Assembly: GCF_014649115.1 (NCBI RefSeq)
Contig: NZ_BMSK01000027.1
Coordinates: forward strand, 46,807-110,806
Direction of reading: 5' to 3'
DNA length: 64,000 bases
From: Streptomyces eurythermus
GTDB lineage: Bacteria > Actinomycetota > Actinomycetes > Streptomycetales > Streptomycetaceae
Position 1 is the stretch's first letter. Each line of letters opens with the position of its first letter. Positions 9,432-18,404 of the stretch are shown in pieces. The notes beneath the pieces are model-generated. The model saw nothing but the letters and a program-made list of their open reading frames with translations, had not been told where the DNA came from and searched no databases. The position numbers were made by a program, and so were the translations under genes.

Positions 9432-10970
9432 TCAGACCAGGTCCATCGCGGCGACCTCGTCGGGCCGTCCGTAGCTCACCGGCCCCTGGAAGCGGCGGCG
9501 GGCCGTGGCGAACCACCACACCGTGGCGATCAGCAGGACGACGGCGAGCGCGATCGGGGCGTAGTTGAAGGAGTCGACGGTGATCGGCGATGCCTGCGGA
9601 AGCATGAACAGCACGCTGCTGAGCAGGATCCACACCACCGCGAGCCAGCCGATCGGCCTGCCCCAGCGGCCCAGGTGCCAGGGGCCGGGCTGGAAGGAGT
9701 CACCGAGCCGCAGCCGCAGGAAGATCGGCACGGCGTAGGCGAGGAAGAGACCGACCACGTTGACACTGACGATCGCGGTGAACGCGGTGTGCGACCACCA
9801 GCCCGGCACCACCAGCGCCAGCGAGCAGCCGACCGCGAGCCAGACCGCCTTCACCGGCGTACGGGTGCGCAGCGAGACCGAGTGCCACCAGCGGGAGCCG
9901 GGCATGGCGCCGTCCCGGGAGAAGGCGAAGATCTGCCGGGTGTTGCTGGTGAGGTTGGCCAGACCGCAGAAGAGCATCGCGCCGATGACGATGAGCAGCA
10001 GCACCTTGGCGGTGCGCAGCCCGAGGCCGTCGATGAGGATCTGGACGGGCGGGGCGGCCGCGCCGGCGACCTTGGCGTAGTCGCCGATGCTGTAGACCAA
10101 TGCCAGCATCAGCACCAGGCCGGCGATCGCCGAATAGCCGATGGCGCGGGTGATCCCCTTCGGGGCGCTGACCGTCGCCTGGACGGTTTCCTCGGACATG
10201 TGGAAGCTGCCGTCGAAGCCGGTGAAGGTCCAGCTGGTGACCAGCAGGCCGAGCATGCCTCCGTAAAGCCCGCTGGTGAAGCCGGTGTTGTTCTCGAAAT
10301 GCGTGACAAAGGACGCCGACTGATGATGGTCCGGCATCACGATGAGTGCGCCGACGATCACGACCAGTCCGATCAGCAGCCACCATACGGAAATGCGGTT
10401 CAGCAGGGCGACGAGCTGGACGGTGAAGGTGTTGGCGAGCCCTTGCAGGACGATGATCAGGGCCGTGATCAGCACCGTCTGGTGCGCGGTCGGGTGGTAG
10501 GACGGCCACTGGAGCTCCACGAACACCTGGATGAAGGTGGCCGCGGCATATCCGGTGGCGGCCGTGCCGCCGATCTGGCCCACGAAGTTCAGCCAGCCCG
10601 TGAACCAGGACCAGGCACCCTTGTGCCGCTTGGCGAGTTTACCGGCGGAGAAATAGAGGGCGCCGCTCGTGGGATAGGCGGAGGCGACTTCCGCCATGGC
10701 CGCTCCGATGAGCAGGACCATCACAGAGACGCCGATCCAGCCGAACACGAGAATCCGCGGGCCGCCCGCGTTCATGCCGAATCCGAAGGACGAGAAGATT
10801 CCCGAGAGGATATTGATGATGGTGAACGAGATCGCGAAATTGTCGAACGCTTTGAATCGGCGGGTGAGCTTGCGCGGATAACCCATCGCGTGCAGCGTGG
10901 CGTCGTCGTCGAGCACGACGGCGTCCGCGGCCCGGGCGCGCGCCCGGGAAGTCGACATCCGTTCCGACAC
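9432..10970 (-). CDS. APC-superfamily amino-acid/amine permease (GABA/choline permease type)
   Basis: A 512-aa inner-membrane secondary transporter with about 12 hydrophobic segments. The N-terminal LTRRFKAFDNFAISFTIINILSGIF and the GGPRILVFGW loop are typical of the ACT group (GABA permease, choline/amine permease), as is the consensus run DGAMPGSRWW after TM8. GTG 10968-10970 has GAGAAAGG 7 nt upstream; a second start at 10956-10958 is possible. It follows a soluble repeat-type gene on the same strand with 64 bp between, so the two may be cotranscribed. The substrate cannot be fixed from sequence. Confidence 0.88.
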   Translation of the reverse strand: MSERMSTSRARARAADAVVLDDDATLHAMGYPRKLTRRFKAFDNFAISFTIINILSGIFSSFGFGMNAGGPRILVFGWIGVSVMVLLIGAAMAEVASAYPTSGALYFSAGKLAKRHKGAWSWFTGWLNFVGQIGGTAATGYAAATFIQVFVELQWPSYHPTAHQTVLITALIIVLQGLANTFTVQLVALLNRISVWWLLIGLVVIVGALIVMPDHHQSASFVTHFENNTGFTSGLYGGMLGLLVTSWTFTGFDGSFHMSEETVQATVSAPKGITRAIGYSAIAGLVLMLALVYSIGDYAKVAGAAAPPVQILIDGLGLRTAKVLLLIVIGAMLFCGLANLTSNTRQIFAFSRDGAMPGSRWWHSVSLRTRTPVKAVWLAVGCSLALVVPGWWSHTAFTAIVSVNVVGLFLAYAVPIFLRLRLGDSFQPGPWHLGRWGRPIGWLAVVWILLSSVLFMLPQASPITVDSFNYAPIALAVVLLIATVWWFATARRRFQGPVSYGRPDEVAAMDLV

Positions 10971-11034
10971 GGATCGGCCTTTCTCTGGATGGGGACAAGG
11001 GGGGGGCAGGAAGGGGCGAGGAGAACGGGCGGGG

Positions 11035-11991
11035 TCAGCCCGGCCCCGGGACGGGCAGGCCGCAGGCGCGCCGGGCCCGGGAGAGCTGCTCGACGGGGTC
11101 TCCGAAGGCGCTCCAGGGCATGCGCGAGGCGTACGGGCCCATCGCCGTGAACACCGCCCGGGCCTCGAACTCGCGCTGGGCCATCACCAGCGCGTGCGCG
11201 AGGTAGGCGAGGTCGAGCACCGGGGTGAAGCGGTAACCGGCCACCGTGGGCAGCCAGTTCTGGTAGATCGCCAGCGCCGTGGAGCGCCACTGGGGCTGTT
11301 CCCAGACCCGGTCGGCGAGCAGCTGGGTGGGGTTGTAGCTCTCCACCAGGGCCACCAGGGGCAGCAGCCGCAGGGGGGAGTCGGCGGGTGCCCGCTGGCT
11401 GAGGAAGGCGGCGACGTCCCAGGCGGCGGTGACCGAGCCGCCGTGGCGGGTGAAGAAGCAGGACAGGAAGCGGTGGTGGGCCTCCCGGTGCCAGGGGTCC
11501 AGGGACAGGATGTGCGCGAACAGCCGCCAGGGTCCGGGCGGCGAGGTGAGCAGGCCCTTCGGGGCCGGGTCGCGCAGCCGGTGCAGCCGGGCCATGGAGA
11601 GCCGGGCGACCCAGGGCGTGGGGTCGTCGGGGGCCGCCTCGGCGGCCCGGTCGCAGGCGGCCAGCGCTATCCGCTCCAGCGCCTCGGCGCGCTCGTCGCG
11701 CCCGTCGGCGGCCCGCAGGGCGCGCTGCACGGCCACCCGCGCCCACATCAGCGCGGCCTCGGGGGTCGGCTCCTCGGCGAGCCAGCGCTCCACCAGATCG
11801 GTGCCGGCCGCCTCGGAGGCGAGCACCAGCGAGCGGTGGGCGCGCAGGCCGAAGTCGGCGCGGGTCTCGGCGAGGGCCTCGTCGGCGGACCGGTAACGCC
11901 CGGCGCGCACGTCGACGCAGACACTCGCCAGCACCCGGTCGTCGGCCGCCGGATGCCACACATAGTGCCCTTCGAATAAGTCCGCGGCCAT
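11035..11991 (-). CDS. Hypothetical helical (TPR-like) protein
   Basis: A 318-aa soluble, alanine/arginine-rich, predominantly helical protein with tryptophan-rich repeats (WVARLSMARLHRLRD, DPWHREAHHRFLSCFF, LDLAYLAHALVMAQREFEARAVF) that look like degenerate tetratricopeptide units. I do not recognise a named family. ATG 11989-11991 is chosen because a -10-like TAAGGT lies at about 12038-12043, within the only AT-richer part of the region; codons further upstream would extend the protein into that promoter-like DNA. It is the first gene of a likely pair with the downstream permease, so a role in amine/amino-acid use is possible but unproven. Confidence 0.7.
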   Translation of the reverse strand: MAADLFEGHYVWHPAADDRVLASVCVDVRAGRYRSADEALAETRADFGLRAHRSLVLASEAAGTDLVERWLAEEPTPEAALMWARVAVQRALRAADGRDERAEALERIALAACDRAAEAAPDDPTPWVARLSMARLHRLRDPAPKGLLTSPPGPWRLFAHILSLDPWHREAHHRFLSCFFTRHGGSVTAAWDVAAFLSQRAPADSPLRLLPLVALVESYNPTQLLADRVWEQPQWRSTALAIYQNWLPTVAGYRFTPVLDLAYLAHALVMAQREFEARAVFTAMGPYASRMPWSAFGDPVEQLSRARRACGLPVPGPG

Positions 11992-12317
11992 ATCCCCCTG
12001 CCCGTCCCCGTGCGACGCATCACGTTGCGCAGGAGGCACCTTACTCAGCGTGGGCCACACCCGGAACGCCGAATTCGACATATCGGTCAGCGGATTCGGA
12101 TTGTTTATCGACGCCTTCGACTGGCCCGCGGCCGGTGATTCAAGGCGGGACTTTCCCGGCCGGGCCACTCCCGCCGGCTCCGGGCGGATCCGTCGGCTTC
12201 CGTCGGAGCCCGTCGGCTCGCGCCAGTCCGCCCCCGCCGGTTCCCGCCCCCGGCCCCCGGAGGCCCGCCACTAGACTGTCGCGCGAAGAACGGCCCCCAT
12301 CGCACCACACCTCGGGA

Positions 12318-12908
12318 ATGACCATTCACGACCTCGCCGCCCGGCTGCGCGGGCTCCCCCCGTCCCTGGGGCCGGTCCGGCTGATCGGCGTCGACGGGCA
12401 CGCCGGCTCCGGCAAGTCGACCTTCGCCGGGCGGCTGGCGCGGGCGCTGGACGGGGCGCCGGTGGTCCACCTCGACGACTTCGCCAGCCATGAGCACCTG
12501 TTCGCCTGGACCGGCCGGCTCATGACCCAGGTGATCGAACCGCTGGGCCGGGGCGAGGACGGGTACGTCACCCCCTACGACTGGCGGGCCCGCGCCTTCG
12601 GCGCCCCGCGCCCGGTCCCGGCCGCGCCCGTGGTGCTGATCGAGGGCGTCGGCGCCGGGCGCCGGGCGCTGCGGCCCCATCTGGCCCGGCTGCTGTGGAT
12701 GGAGCTGCCCCGGGAGGAGTCCTGGGCGCGCGGCCGGCGGCGGGACGGGGCGGGGCAACGGGAGTTCTGGGACGGGTGGGTCACGGCGGAGCACGCGCAC
12801 TTCGTCACCGATCCCTCACGCCCCCACGCCGATCTCCTGGTGCTCCAGCGACCGGAGGGGTACGAGGTGCTCCCGGGACCGGCCGCGAGCCCCCGGACAC
12901 CGGCCTGA
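12318..12908 (+). CDS. Uridine-kinase-like P-loop protein
   Basis: A 196-aa cytoplasmic NTP-binding protein. The Walker A motif GHAGSGKST lies at about residues 30-38, a hydrophobic strand followed by LDDF near 52-55 is the Walker B-like or acceptor-site acid, and RGRRRDG near 140 resembles the lid arginines of nucleoside and pantothenate kinases. It is short for a full uridine kinase (usually 205-215 aa) and lacks the clear uridine-binding signature, so the phosphate acceptor is unknown. ATG 12318 has a GGGA ribosome site. It stands alone, divergent from the repeat protein. Confidence 0.78.
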   Translation: MTIHDLAARLRGLPPSLGPVRLIGVDGHAGSGKSTFAGRLARALDGAPVVHLDDFASHEHLFAWTGRLMTQVIEPLGRGEDGYVTPYDWRARAFGAPRPVPAAPVVLIEGVGAGRRALRPHLARLLWMELPREESWARGRRRDGAGQREFWDGWVTAEHAHFVTDPSRPHADLLVLQRPEGYEVLPGPAASPRTPA

Positions 12909-12994
12909 TGTGACGCTCGGTGACGGCCTGTCCGCGATGTGGTGAACCTGTGAAGACTCTTGCGGCAGAAGTTCTCCCAGTACCTCAACTTCGC

Positions 12995-13024
12995 TTGACC
13001 GAGGGCCCGTACAGGACTTACGTT
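12995..13024 (+). promoter_or_regulatory. Promoter of the candidate small RNA
   Basis: TTGACC (12995-13000), an 18-nt spacer and TACGTT (13019-13024) form a good vegetative (HrdB-type) promoter. The predicted start is near 13031. Confidence 0.6.
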
Positions 13025-13030
13025 CTGAAT

Positions 13031-13096
13031 GTGCGGCTTTCGGAGCCGCCCGCCGACACGAAGCCCCCGGTTGTTCCCCCGTGACCGGGGGCTTCG
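13031..13096 (+). ncRNA. Candidate small RNA of about 70 nt
   Basis: From the predicted start at about 13031 the transcript would contain a small hairpin (GCGGCT with AGCCGC, 13033-13049) and then a perfect 13-bp terminator stem (13059-13071 with 13084-13096) followed by TTCT. No reading frame fits. It could instead be a terminated leader of the AAA+ gene that begins 280 bp downstream. Confidence 0.45.
13059..13096 (+). terminator. Intrinsic terminator ending the candidate small RNA
   Basis: The perfect 13-bp stem CGAAGCCCCCGGT/ACCGGGGGCTTCG has a 12-nt loop rich in C and T. The rest of the 12909-13375 gap (13097-13375) shows nothing I can name. Confidence 0.75.
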
Positions 13097-13375
13097 TTCT
13101 GCCCGCGAGGCCCCCTTTCCGCGCGCCGGCGCGGCGGTCCTCTCACCCTGGGTCACGAAATCCCGTGCGCCCCGTCTGCTCCCACCTCGCCGAACGCCCT
13201 GTGCGGCACCCTTCGGCAGGTACCCGCACCGCGGGTACGATGCCCTCGGTGCGACCTTCGAGCGGCAGCCTCGCGCACCTGCAACTCCGGTCCGCGGTAC
13301 GGAGGTTCGACCGCGGTGGCCATCGGGCGACTGCCCGGTGGTGAACCACGGGTGCATGGTCTGTGGGGGGACGTG

Positions 13376-15244
13376 ATGGACTTCGGCACGCAGGGCCCCG
13401 AGGCGCCGGCCGACCTCGCCTGGCTGCGGGGTGTGGACGCCTGCACGATGGGTGCCTACCCGCAGGCGGAGGAGGAGTTCCGCACCGCGGTGCGGATGGA
13501 CCCGGGCATGGCGGACGCCTGGCTCGGACTGCACGCGCTCCGGGTCGACACCACCACCGCGCTGCTGCGCATGTTCCGGCACCGCGACCGCTTCGGCGAA
13601 CAGCGCGCCCGGCACCGCCGCGCCCTCAACTCCTGGTACTGGCTGGGCTGGTGGGTGCAGCCCGTGCTGGAGAGCCCGCGCGATCTGCTGCTGGCGCACG
13701 CCTCCCACTGGCTGGACGGCCGGCACGTGCCCGAGCTGGACCGCGCCCTCGCCGGACTGCCCCCGGTCGACACCGACGCCCAGGTCCGCTTCCTGCACGC
13801 CTGCCGCGCCTACCTGGTCAAGGACTGGGACCAGCTGGTCCGGCACACCGACCCGCTGCTGGACGATCCCCTGCTCGGCATCGAGGCCGGCCTCTTCGGC
13901 GGCATGGCCCGGGTCCGGCTGGAGATGTACGGCCAGGCCGAACCGCTGCTGTCGGCCGCGCTGATGCGGTGCCGCAGCGAGCAGCCGCAGCGCAAGGAGC
14001 TGCGCTACTGGCTGGCGCGGGCGCACGAGGGCACCGGGCGGTCGGCCGCCGCGCTCCCCCTGTACCGGGCGGTGCACCGGGTCGACCCGGCCTTCATGGA
14101 CACCTCGGCCCGGCTCGCGGCGATCGCCGAGGGCGACGGGTACGACGAGACGGGCGACCTCGCCGCGATCACCCTGACCGGCGCCGGCCAGGACACGGTG
14201 GACGGTCCCGACGGGTTCGATCCGCTGTTCGGCACCGAGGGCCGCGATCTGCGGCTGCCGGAGCCCGACCTGCCGGCCGGGCCGCTGCCGTCGGTGGCCG
14301 ACCCCTCGGTGCGGACCAGGACCGGCCCCGGGGGTTCCGCCGCGCCGGTACCGGCCGGGCCGACCGACCCCGCCTTACTCGAGCAGGCACTCGCCGAACT
14401 GGAGCGCATGGTGGGCCTGGAGCCGGTCAAGCGCCAGGTCAAGGCGTTGTCCGCGCAGCTGAACATGGCACGGCTGCGGGCCGGTCAGGGCCTGCCGGTG
14501 CAGCCGCCCAAGCGGCACTTCGTCTTCTCCGGCCCCTCCGGCACGGGCAAGACCACGGTCGCGCGCATCCTGGGCCGGGTCTTCTACGCCCTGGGCCTGC
14601 TCGGCGGCGACCACCTCGTGGAGGCCCAGCGGGCCGACCTGGTCGGCGAGTACCTGGGGCAGACGGCCGTGAAGGCCAACGAGCTGATCGACTCCGCGAT
14701 CGGCGGGGTGCTGTTCGTGGACGAGGCGTACTCGCTGTCCAACTCCGGGTACGGCAAGGGGGACGCGTACGGCGACGAGGCGCTCCAGGTGCTGCTGAAG
14801 CGGGCCGAGGACAACCGCGACCACCTGGTGGTGATCCTGGCCGGCTACCCGGAGGGCATGGACCGCCTGCTGGCCGCCAACCCCGGGCTGTCCTCCCGCT
14901 TCACCACCCGGGTGGACTTCCCCTCGTACCGGCCGCAGGAGCTCACCGAGATCGGCAAGGTGCTCGCGGCGGAGAACGGCGACGAGTGGGACGAGGAGGC
15001 ACTGGACGAGCTGCGCTCGATCGCCGGGCACGTGGTCGGCCAGGGGTGGATCGACGAGCTGGGCAACGGGCGGTTCCTGCGGACCCTGTACGAGAAGAGC
15101 TGCGCGTACCGGGACCTGCGGCTGTCGGCGTACGCGGGCCCCCTGTCCCGGGAGGACCTGGCGACCCTGCGGCTGCCCGACCTGATGCAGGCCTACGGCG
15201 AGGTGCTGTCGGGGCGGGGACCGCAGGATCCGTCCGCGTACTAG
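13376..15244 (+). CDS. CbbX/EccA-like AAA+ ATPase with N-terminal TPR domain
   Basis: A 622-aa cytoplasmic AAA+ protein. Residues 1-240 are helical repeats (GAYPQAEEEFRTAVRMDPGMADAWLG is a clear TPR), residues 240-330 form an acidic linker, and the AAA+ module runs from about 340 to 600. Walker A GPSGTGKTTV is near 386, Walker B LFVDEAYSL near 447, the pore-loop/sensor region ILAGYPEGM follows, and the arginine finger lies in SSRFTTRVDF. The architecture equals EccA of type VII secretion, but no esx/ecc gene is nearby, so it is probably a stand-alone paralogue. ATG 13376 follows GGGGGG by 5 nt; the upstream in-frame codons have no site. Confidence 0.88.
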   Translation: MDFGTQGPEAPADLAWLRGVDACTMGAYPQAEEEFRTAVRMDPGMADAWLGLHALRVDTTTALLRMFRHRDRFGEQRARHRRALNSWYWLGWWVQPVLESPRDLLLAHASHWLDGRHVPELDRALAGLPPVDTDAQVRFLHACRAYLVKDWDQLVRHTDPLLDDPLLGIEAGLFGGMARVRLEMYGQAEPLLSAALMRCRSEQPQRKELRYWLARAHEGTGRSAAALPLYRAVHRVDPAFMDTSARLAAIAEGDGYDETGDLAAITLTGAGQDTVDGPDGFDPLFGTEGRDLRLPEPDLPAGPLPSVADPSVRTRTGPGGSAAPVPAGPTDPALLEQALAELERMVGLEPVKRQVKALSAQLNMARLRAGQGLPVQPPKRHFVFSGPSGTGKTTVARILGRVFYALGLLGGDHLVEAQRADLVGEYLGQTAVKANELIDSAIGGVLFVDEAYSLSNSGYGKGDAYGDEALQVLLKRAEDNRDHLVVILAGYPEGMDRLLAANPGLSSRFTTRVDFPSYRPQELTEIGKVLAAENGDEWDEEALDELRSIAGHVVGQGWIDELGNGRFLRTLYEKSCAYRDLRLSAYAGPLSREDLATLRLPDLMQAYGEVLSGRGPQDPSAY

Positions 15245-15277
15245 GGGTCCGCAGGCTCCCGCCCGCGTACCGGGTGA

Positions 15278-15308
15278 GCGCCCCCGGAGGGGCGCGGGGA
15301 ACCGCGCG
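15278..15308 (+). repeat. Streptomyces intergenic repeat, copy 1 (also terminator-like)
   Basis: The core GCGCCCC-CGGA-GGGGCGC (15278-15295) continues as GGGGAACCGCGCG. The same sequence, reverse-complemented and with few changes, occurs at 31092-31123. It lies between convergent genes and can fold as a 7-bp hairpin that may end both transcripts. Confidence 0.65.
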
Positions 15309-15359
15309 GACGGCCCGGCACCGGCCGGCCGCCGCACGGTTCGGCGCCACCCACCGGGG

Positions 15360-16433
15360 CTATCCGGCGAGCGCTCCCTCCGGCTCCCCGCTCGCCCTGG
15401 GTTCCGGCATCTCCCGGTGCGCCGGGTCCCGGACCTCGCCCACCAGCATCTCCAGTACGTCCTCCAGGGCCACCAGGCCCAGCACCTTGCCGGTCGCGTC
15501 GGCGACCTGGGCCAGGTGCGTGGCCGCCCGGCGCATCACGGTGAGGGCGTCGTCCAGCGGCAGCTCGGCGCGGAGCGTGGCCATGGGCCGCCAGACCTGC
15601 TGGGGGACGGCCCGGTCGGAGTCCTCCAGGTCGAGGACGTCCTTCACGTGCACGTACCCCATGAAGGGGCCCTTGCCGGCCGCGGCGACCGGGAAGCGGG
15701 AGTAGCCCGTGCGGGCGGTCAGCTCCACGATGTCCCCCGGGGTGACCGACGGGTCCACGATGACCAGGGACTCGCGGCGCAGCAGGACGTCCGTCACCGG
15801 GCGCGAGCCCAGCTCCAGGGCGTCCTCCAGCCGCTCGCGCTCCTCGGGGCCGAGCAGACCGGCCTCGCCGGAGTCCTCCAGCAGGCGGTTGAGCTGCTCG
15901 GTGGTGACGACCGCTTCCACCTCGTCCTTCGGCTCGACCCGGAACAGCCGCAGGATGCCCTGGGCGCAGGCGCCGAGGGCCACGGTGACCGGCTTGCACA
16001 GGCGGGCGAACCAGACCAGGCCGGGACCGAGCCAGAGCGCCGCCTTCTCGGGCGCCGCCATGGCCAGGTTCTTCGGCACCATCTCGCCGATGACCAGGTG
16101 GAAGAAGACCACCGCGGCCAGCGCGATGACATAGCCGAGCGGGTGGATCATGCCGTGCGGCAGGTGGATCGCCTCGAACAGCGGCTCCAGCAGGTGCGCC
16201 ACCGTCGGCTCGGCGACCGCGCCGAGGGTCAGGGAGCAGACGGTGATGCCGAACTGGGCGGCGGCCATCATCTGCGGCAGCCGTTCCAGGCCGTGGAGCA
16301 CCTGGCGGGCGCGGGCGGTGCCGAGCGGTTCGATCTGGCTGCGGCGGACGGAGACGAGCGCGAACTCGGCGCCGACGAAGAAGCCGTTGGCGAGCACGAG
16401 CAGCGCCGCGAAGAGCAGTTGCAGGAGGCTCAT
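15360..16433 (-). CDS. CNNM/CBS-domain membrane protein (short form)
   Basis: A 357-aa integral membrane protein. The CNNM (DUF21) transmembrane region covers about 1-190 (LANGFFVGAEFALVSVRRSQIE, VIGEMVPKNLA), followed by a CBS pair from about 205 to 330 (VTDVLLRRESLVIVDPS..., GLVALEDVLEMLVGEV). It ends directly after the CBS pair, without the C-terminal CorC_HlyC domain that its partner upstream has. Its ATG overlaps the stop of that partner by 4 bp, so the two are translationally coupled and may form a heteromer. The family is linked to divalent-cation (Mg/Co) efflux; older names such as hemolysin are misleading. Confidence 0.88.
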   Translation of the reverse strand: MSLLQLLFAALLVLANGFFVGAEFALVSVRRSQIEPLGTARARQVLHGLERLPQMMAAAQFGITVCSLTLGAVAEPTVAHLLEPLFEAIHLPHGMIHPLGYVIALAAVVFFHLVIGEMVPKNLAMAAPEKAALWLGPGLVWFARLCKPVTVALGACAQGILRLFRVEPKDEVEAVVTTEQLNRLLEDSGEAGLLGPEERERLEDALELGSRPVTDVLLRRESLVIVDPSVTPGDIVELTARTGYSRFPVAAAGKGPFMGYVHVKDVLDLEDSDRAVPQQVWRPMATLRAELPLDDALTVMRRAATHLAQVADATGKVLGLVALEDVLEMLVGEVRDPAHREMPEPRASGEPEGALAG

Positions 16434-17764
16434 CGGGCGGCCTCCGGCACGCTCGCCACGGGGGCCGTCCTGACCAGGCGGACCCGTTCGGCGCGATAGT
16501 GGCCGACCTGGCGGACCGACAGGCGCCAGCCGGGCAGTTCGGCCCGGTCGCCGGGGGCCGGGATCCGGCCGAGCAGATCGGCGACCAGTCCGGCCACGGT
16601 CTCGTACGGCCCCTCGGGCACCTCCAGTCCTATGCGCGTCAGGATGTCGACGCGGCAGCCGCCGTCCACGTCCCAGGCGGGCCTGCCGTCCTCGGGCGGG
16701 GCGGGGGCCAGCTCGGGCATGTCCTTGGCGTCGTGCTCGTCGCGGACCTCGCCGACCAGTTCCTCGACGATGTCCTCCAGGGTGACCACGCCGGCCGTGC
16801 CGCCGTACTCGTCCACGACGACCGCGATGGGCTGCTCGCTGCGCAGCCGGGCGAGCAGGGGCTGCACGGGCAGGGTCTCGGGGACGAGGAGCGCCTTGCG
16901 GGCGATGCGGCCGACCGGGGTGCGCAGCCGGTCGTGGGCCGGGACGGCCAGCGCGTCCTTCAGGTGGGCCATGCCCACGATCTCGTCGATCTTCTCCCGG
17001 TAGACGGGGAAACGGGACAGCCCGGTGGCCCGGGTGAGGTTGACCACGTCCTCGGCGGTGGCCGAGTCCTGCAACGCGCTCACCTTCACCCGCGGGGTCA
17101 TCACGTGCTGTGCGGTCAGCTCGCCCAGGGACAGGGTGCGCACGAACAGGTCGGCCGTGTCCTGCTCCAGGGCGCCGGCCAGGGCGGAGTGCCGGGCCAG
17201 CGAGACGAGTTCGCCGGGGGTGCGGGCGGAGGCCAGCTCCTCGGCGGGTTCCACGCCGAGGGCGCGGACCAGCCGGTTGGCGACCGTGTTCAGCGCGGAG
17301 ATCACCGGGCGGAACAGGAGGGCGAAGCGGTGCTGCGGGCCGGCCACGAAGCGGGCCACCTGCAGCGGCCGGGACACCGCCCAGTTCTTGGGCACGAGTT
17401 CGCCGATCACCATCTGGATCGCGGAGGCCAGCAGCATGCCGACGACCACCGCGACGCCGGCCGCGGCCCCCTCGGGGACGCCGAGCGCCGTGAACGGGCC
17501 GCGCAGCAGCTCGGCCAGCGCGGGCTCGGCGAGCATGCCGACGACCAGGGAGGTGATGGTGATGCCGAGCTGGGTGCCGGAGAGCTGGAAGGACAGCTCC
17601 TTCAGCGACTCCACGACCGTGCGGGCGCGCGGGTCGCCGTCGGCGGCGGCCTTCTCGGCGTCCGGGCGTTCGACCGTCACGAGGCCGAACTCGGCCGCCA
17701 CGAAGAATCCGTTGGCGAGGATCAGCAGGAAGGCCGCGGCGAGCAACAGCAGGGGGATGGTCAC
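16430..17764 (-). CDS. CNNM/CBS/CorC_HlyC membrane protein
   Basis: A 444-aa membrane protein with the full domain set: signal-anchor and CNNM domain (about 1-195, GFFVAAEFGLVTVERPDAEK and VIGELVPKNWA), CBS pair (about 215-335, VVVDEYGGTAGVVTLEDIVEELVGEV) and CorC_HlyC domain (about 360-435, DGGCRVDILTRIGLEVPEG). Family knowledge suggests a Mg2+/Co2+ transporter or its regulator. The GTG 17762-17764 start follows AAGGCGG. It is the first gene of a two-gene operon with the short form. An upstream promoter was not identified with confidence in the 160-bp gap. Confidence 0.9.
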   Translation of the reverse strand: MTIPLLLLAAAFLLILANGFFVAAEFGLVTVERPDAEKAAADGDPRARTVVESLKELSFQLSGTQLGITITSLVVGMLAEPALAELLRGPFTALGVPEGAAAGVAVVVGMLLASAIQMVIGELVPKNWAVSRPLQVARFVAGPQHRFALLFRPVISALNTVANRLVRALGVEPAEELASARTPGELVSLARHSALAGALEQDTADLFVRTLSLGELTAQHVMTPRVKVSALQDSATAEDVVNLTRATGLSRFPVYREKIDEIVGMAHLKDALAVPAHDRLRTPVGRIARKALLVPETLPVQPLLARLRSEQPIAVVVDEYGGTAGVVTLEDIVEELVGEVRDEHDAKDMPELAPAPPEDGRPAWDVDGGCRVDILTRIGLEVPEGPYETVAGLVADLLGRIPAPGDRAELPGWRLSVRQVGHYRAERVRLVRTAPVASVPEAAR

Positions 17765-17887
17765 GCTGCCACCGCCTTGCCGCTATGTCGGGCAGGGGTG
17801 GCGCGGGTACTACAGGACGATCCGTCCATCGCCGGAGTAGGTCACTCCTCGGGTAGCAGGAACCCCTGTGCACCGGGTGGCACGCAG

Positions 17888-17918
17888 GGGCGGAGGCGCA
17901 GCGGGACGGCCTCCGCCC
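17888..17918 (-). terminator. Terminator of the rib-his gene block
   Basis: A perfect 10-bp stem (17888-17897 with 17909-17918) with an 11-nt loop lies about 10 bp past the stop of the PH-domain gene, the last gene of the block. Confidence 0.6.
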
Positions 17919-17928
17919 ACCAGATTAA

Positions 17929-18390
17929 TCAAGATCTGGGCTGGTGCGGCAGGGCGGGCGAGCCGGAGCGGGCCTCGGCGAGTTCCCTGAGGGTCCGGGC
18001 GTCGGCGATGGCCTGCTGTTTGGCGATGCCGGGCTGGATGCCGAGCGCGGGCAGGCTGGTGCCGTCGCTGAGGTCGAGGAAGACCCAGGGGTCACCCGGC
18101 CGGAGGTTCACCCGGAGGATCTCCGCCCAGGCCAGGCGCCGCTTGCTCGCGATGTTGACGACGGTGACGCCGGACTCGTCGGCGACCACTCTCACCCGGG
18201 CCAGCTGGGCGAGCACCCAGAGGCAGAGCGCGCCGGTGACGATGAAGCTGAGCCGGGAGCCCGGGCCGAGGTTCTCCAGCAGCAGCGCGATCCCGGAGAT
18301 CACCACGAAGATCAGGACTCCGGCGGTGAGCAGGATCGCCCGGGTGCGGCCGGGCCGGAAGGTGACGGGCAGGGCGGGCAGGTCGGACAT
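17929..18390 (-). CDS. PH-domain membrane protein
   Basis: A 153-aa protein with two transmembrane helices near residues 18-38 and 45-65, then a small PH-like beta domain (VVADESGVTVVNIASKRRLAWAEILRVNLRPGDPWVFLDLSDG). This bacterial PH6-type arrangement is common in actinobacteria; the function is unknown. ATG 18388-18390 follows the hisG stop by only 14 bp, so it belongs to the rib-his transcription unit as its last gene, although nothing in the sequence ties it to histidine or riboflavin synthesis. Confidence 0.82.
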   Translation of the reverse strand: MSDLPALPVTFRPGRTRAILLTAGVLIFVVISGIALLLENLGPGSRLSFIVTGALCLWVLAQLARVRVVADESGVTVVNIASKRRLAWAEILRVNLRPGDPWVFLDLSDGTSLPALGIQPGIAKQQAIADARTLRELAEARSGSPALPHQPRS

Positions 18391-18404
18391 CTCGGGCGTA
18401 CCCC

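Noticed and set aside
12023..12030. Isolated CGTTGCGC upstream of the repeat-type gene
   Set aside because: Single copy without the phased array seen at davA and the permease; expected by chance in this GC-rich DNA.
13376..15244. Type VII secretion locus around the EccA-like ATPase
   Set aside because: No esxA/B, eccB, eccC, eccD or mycosin genes flank it.
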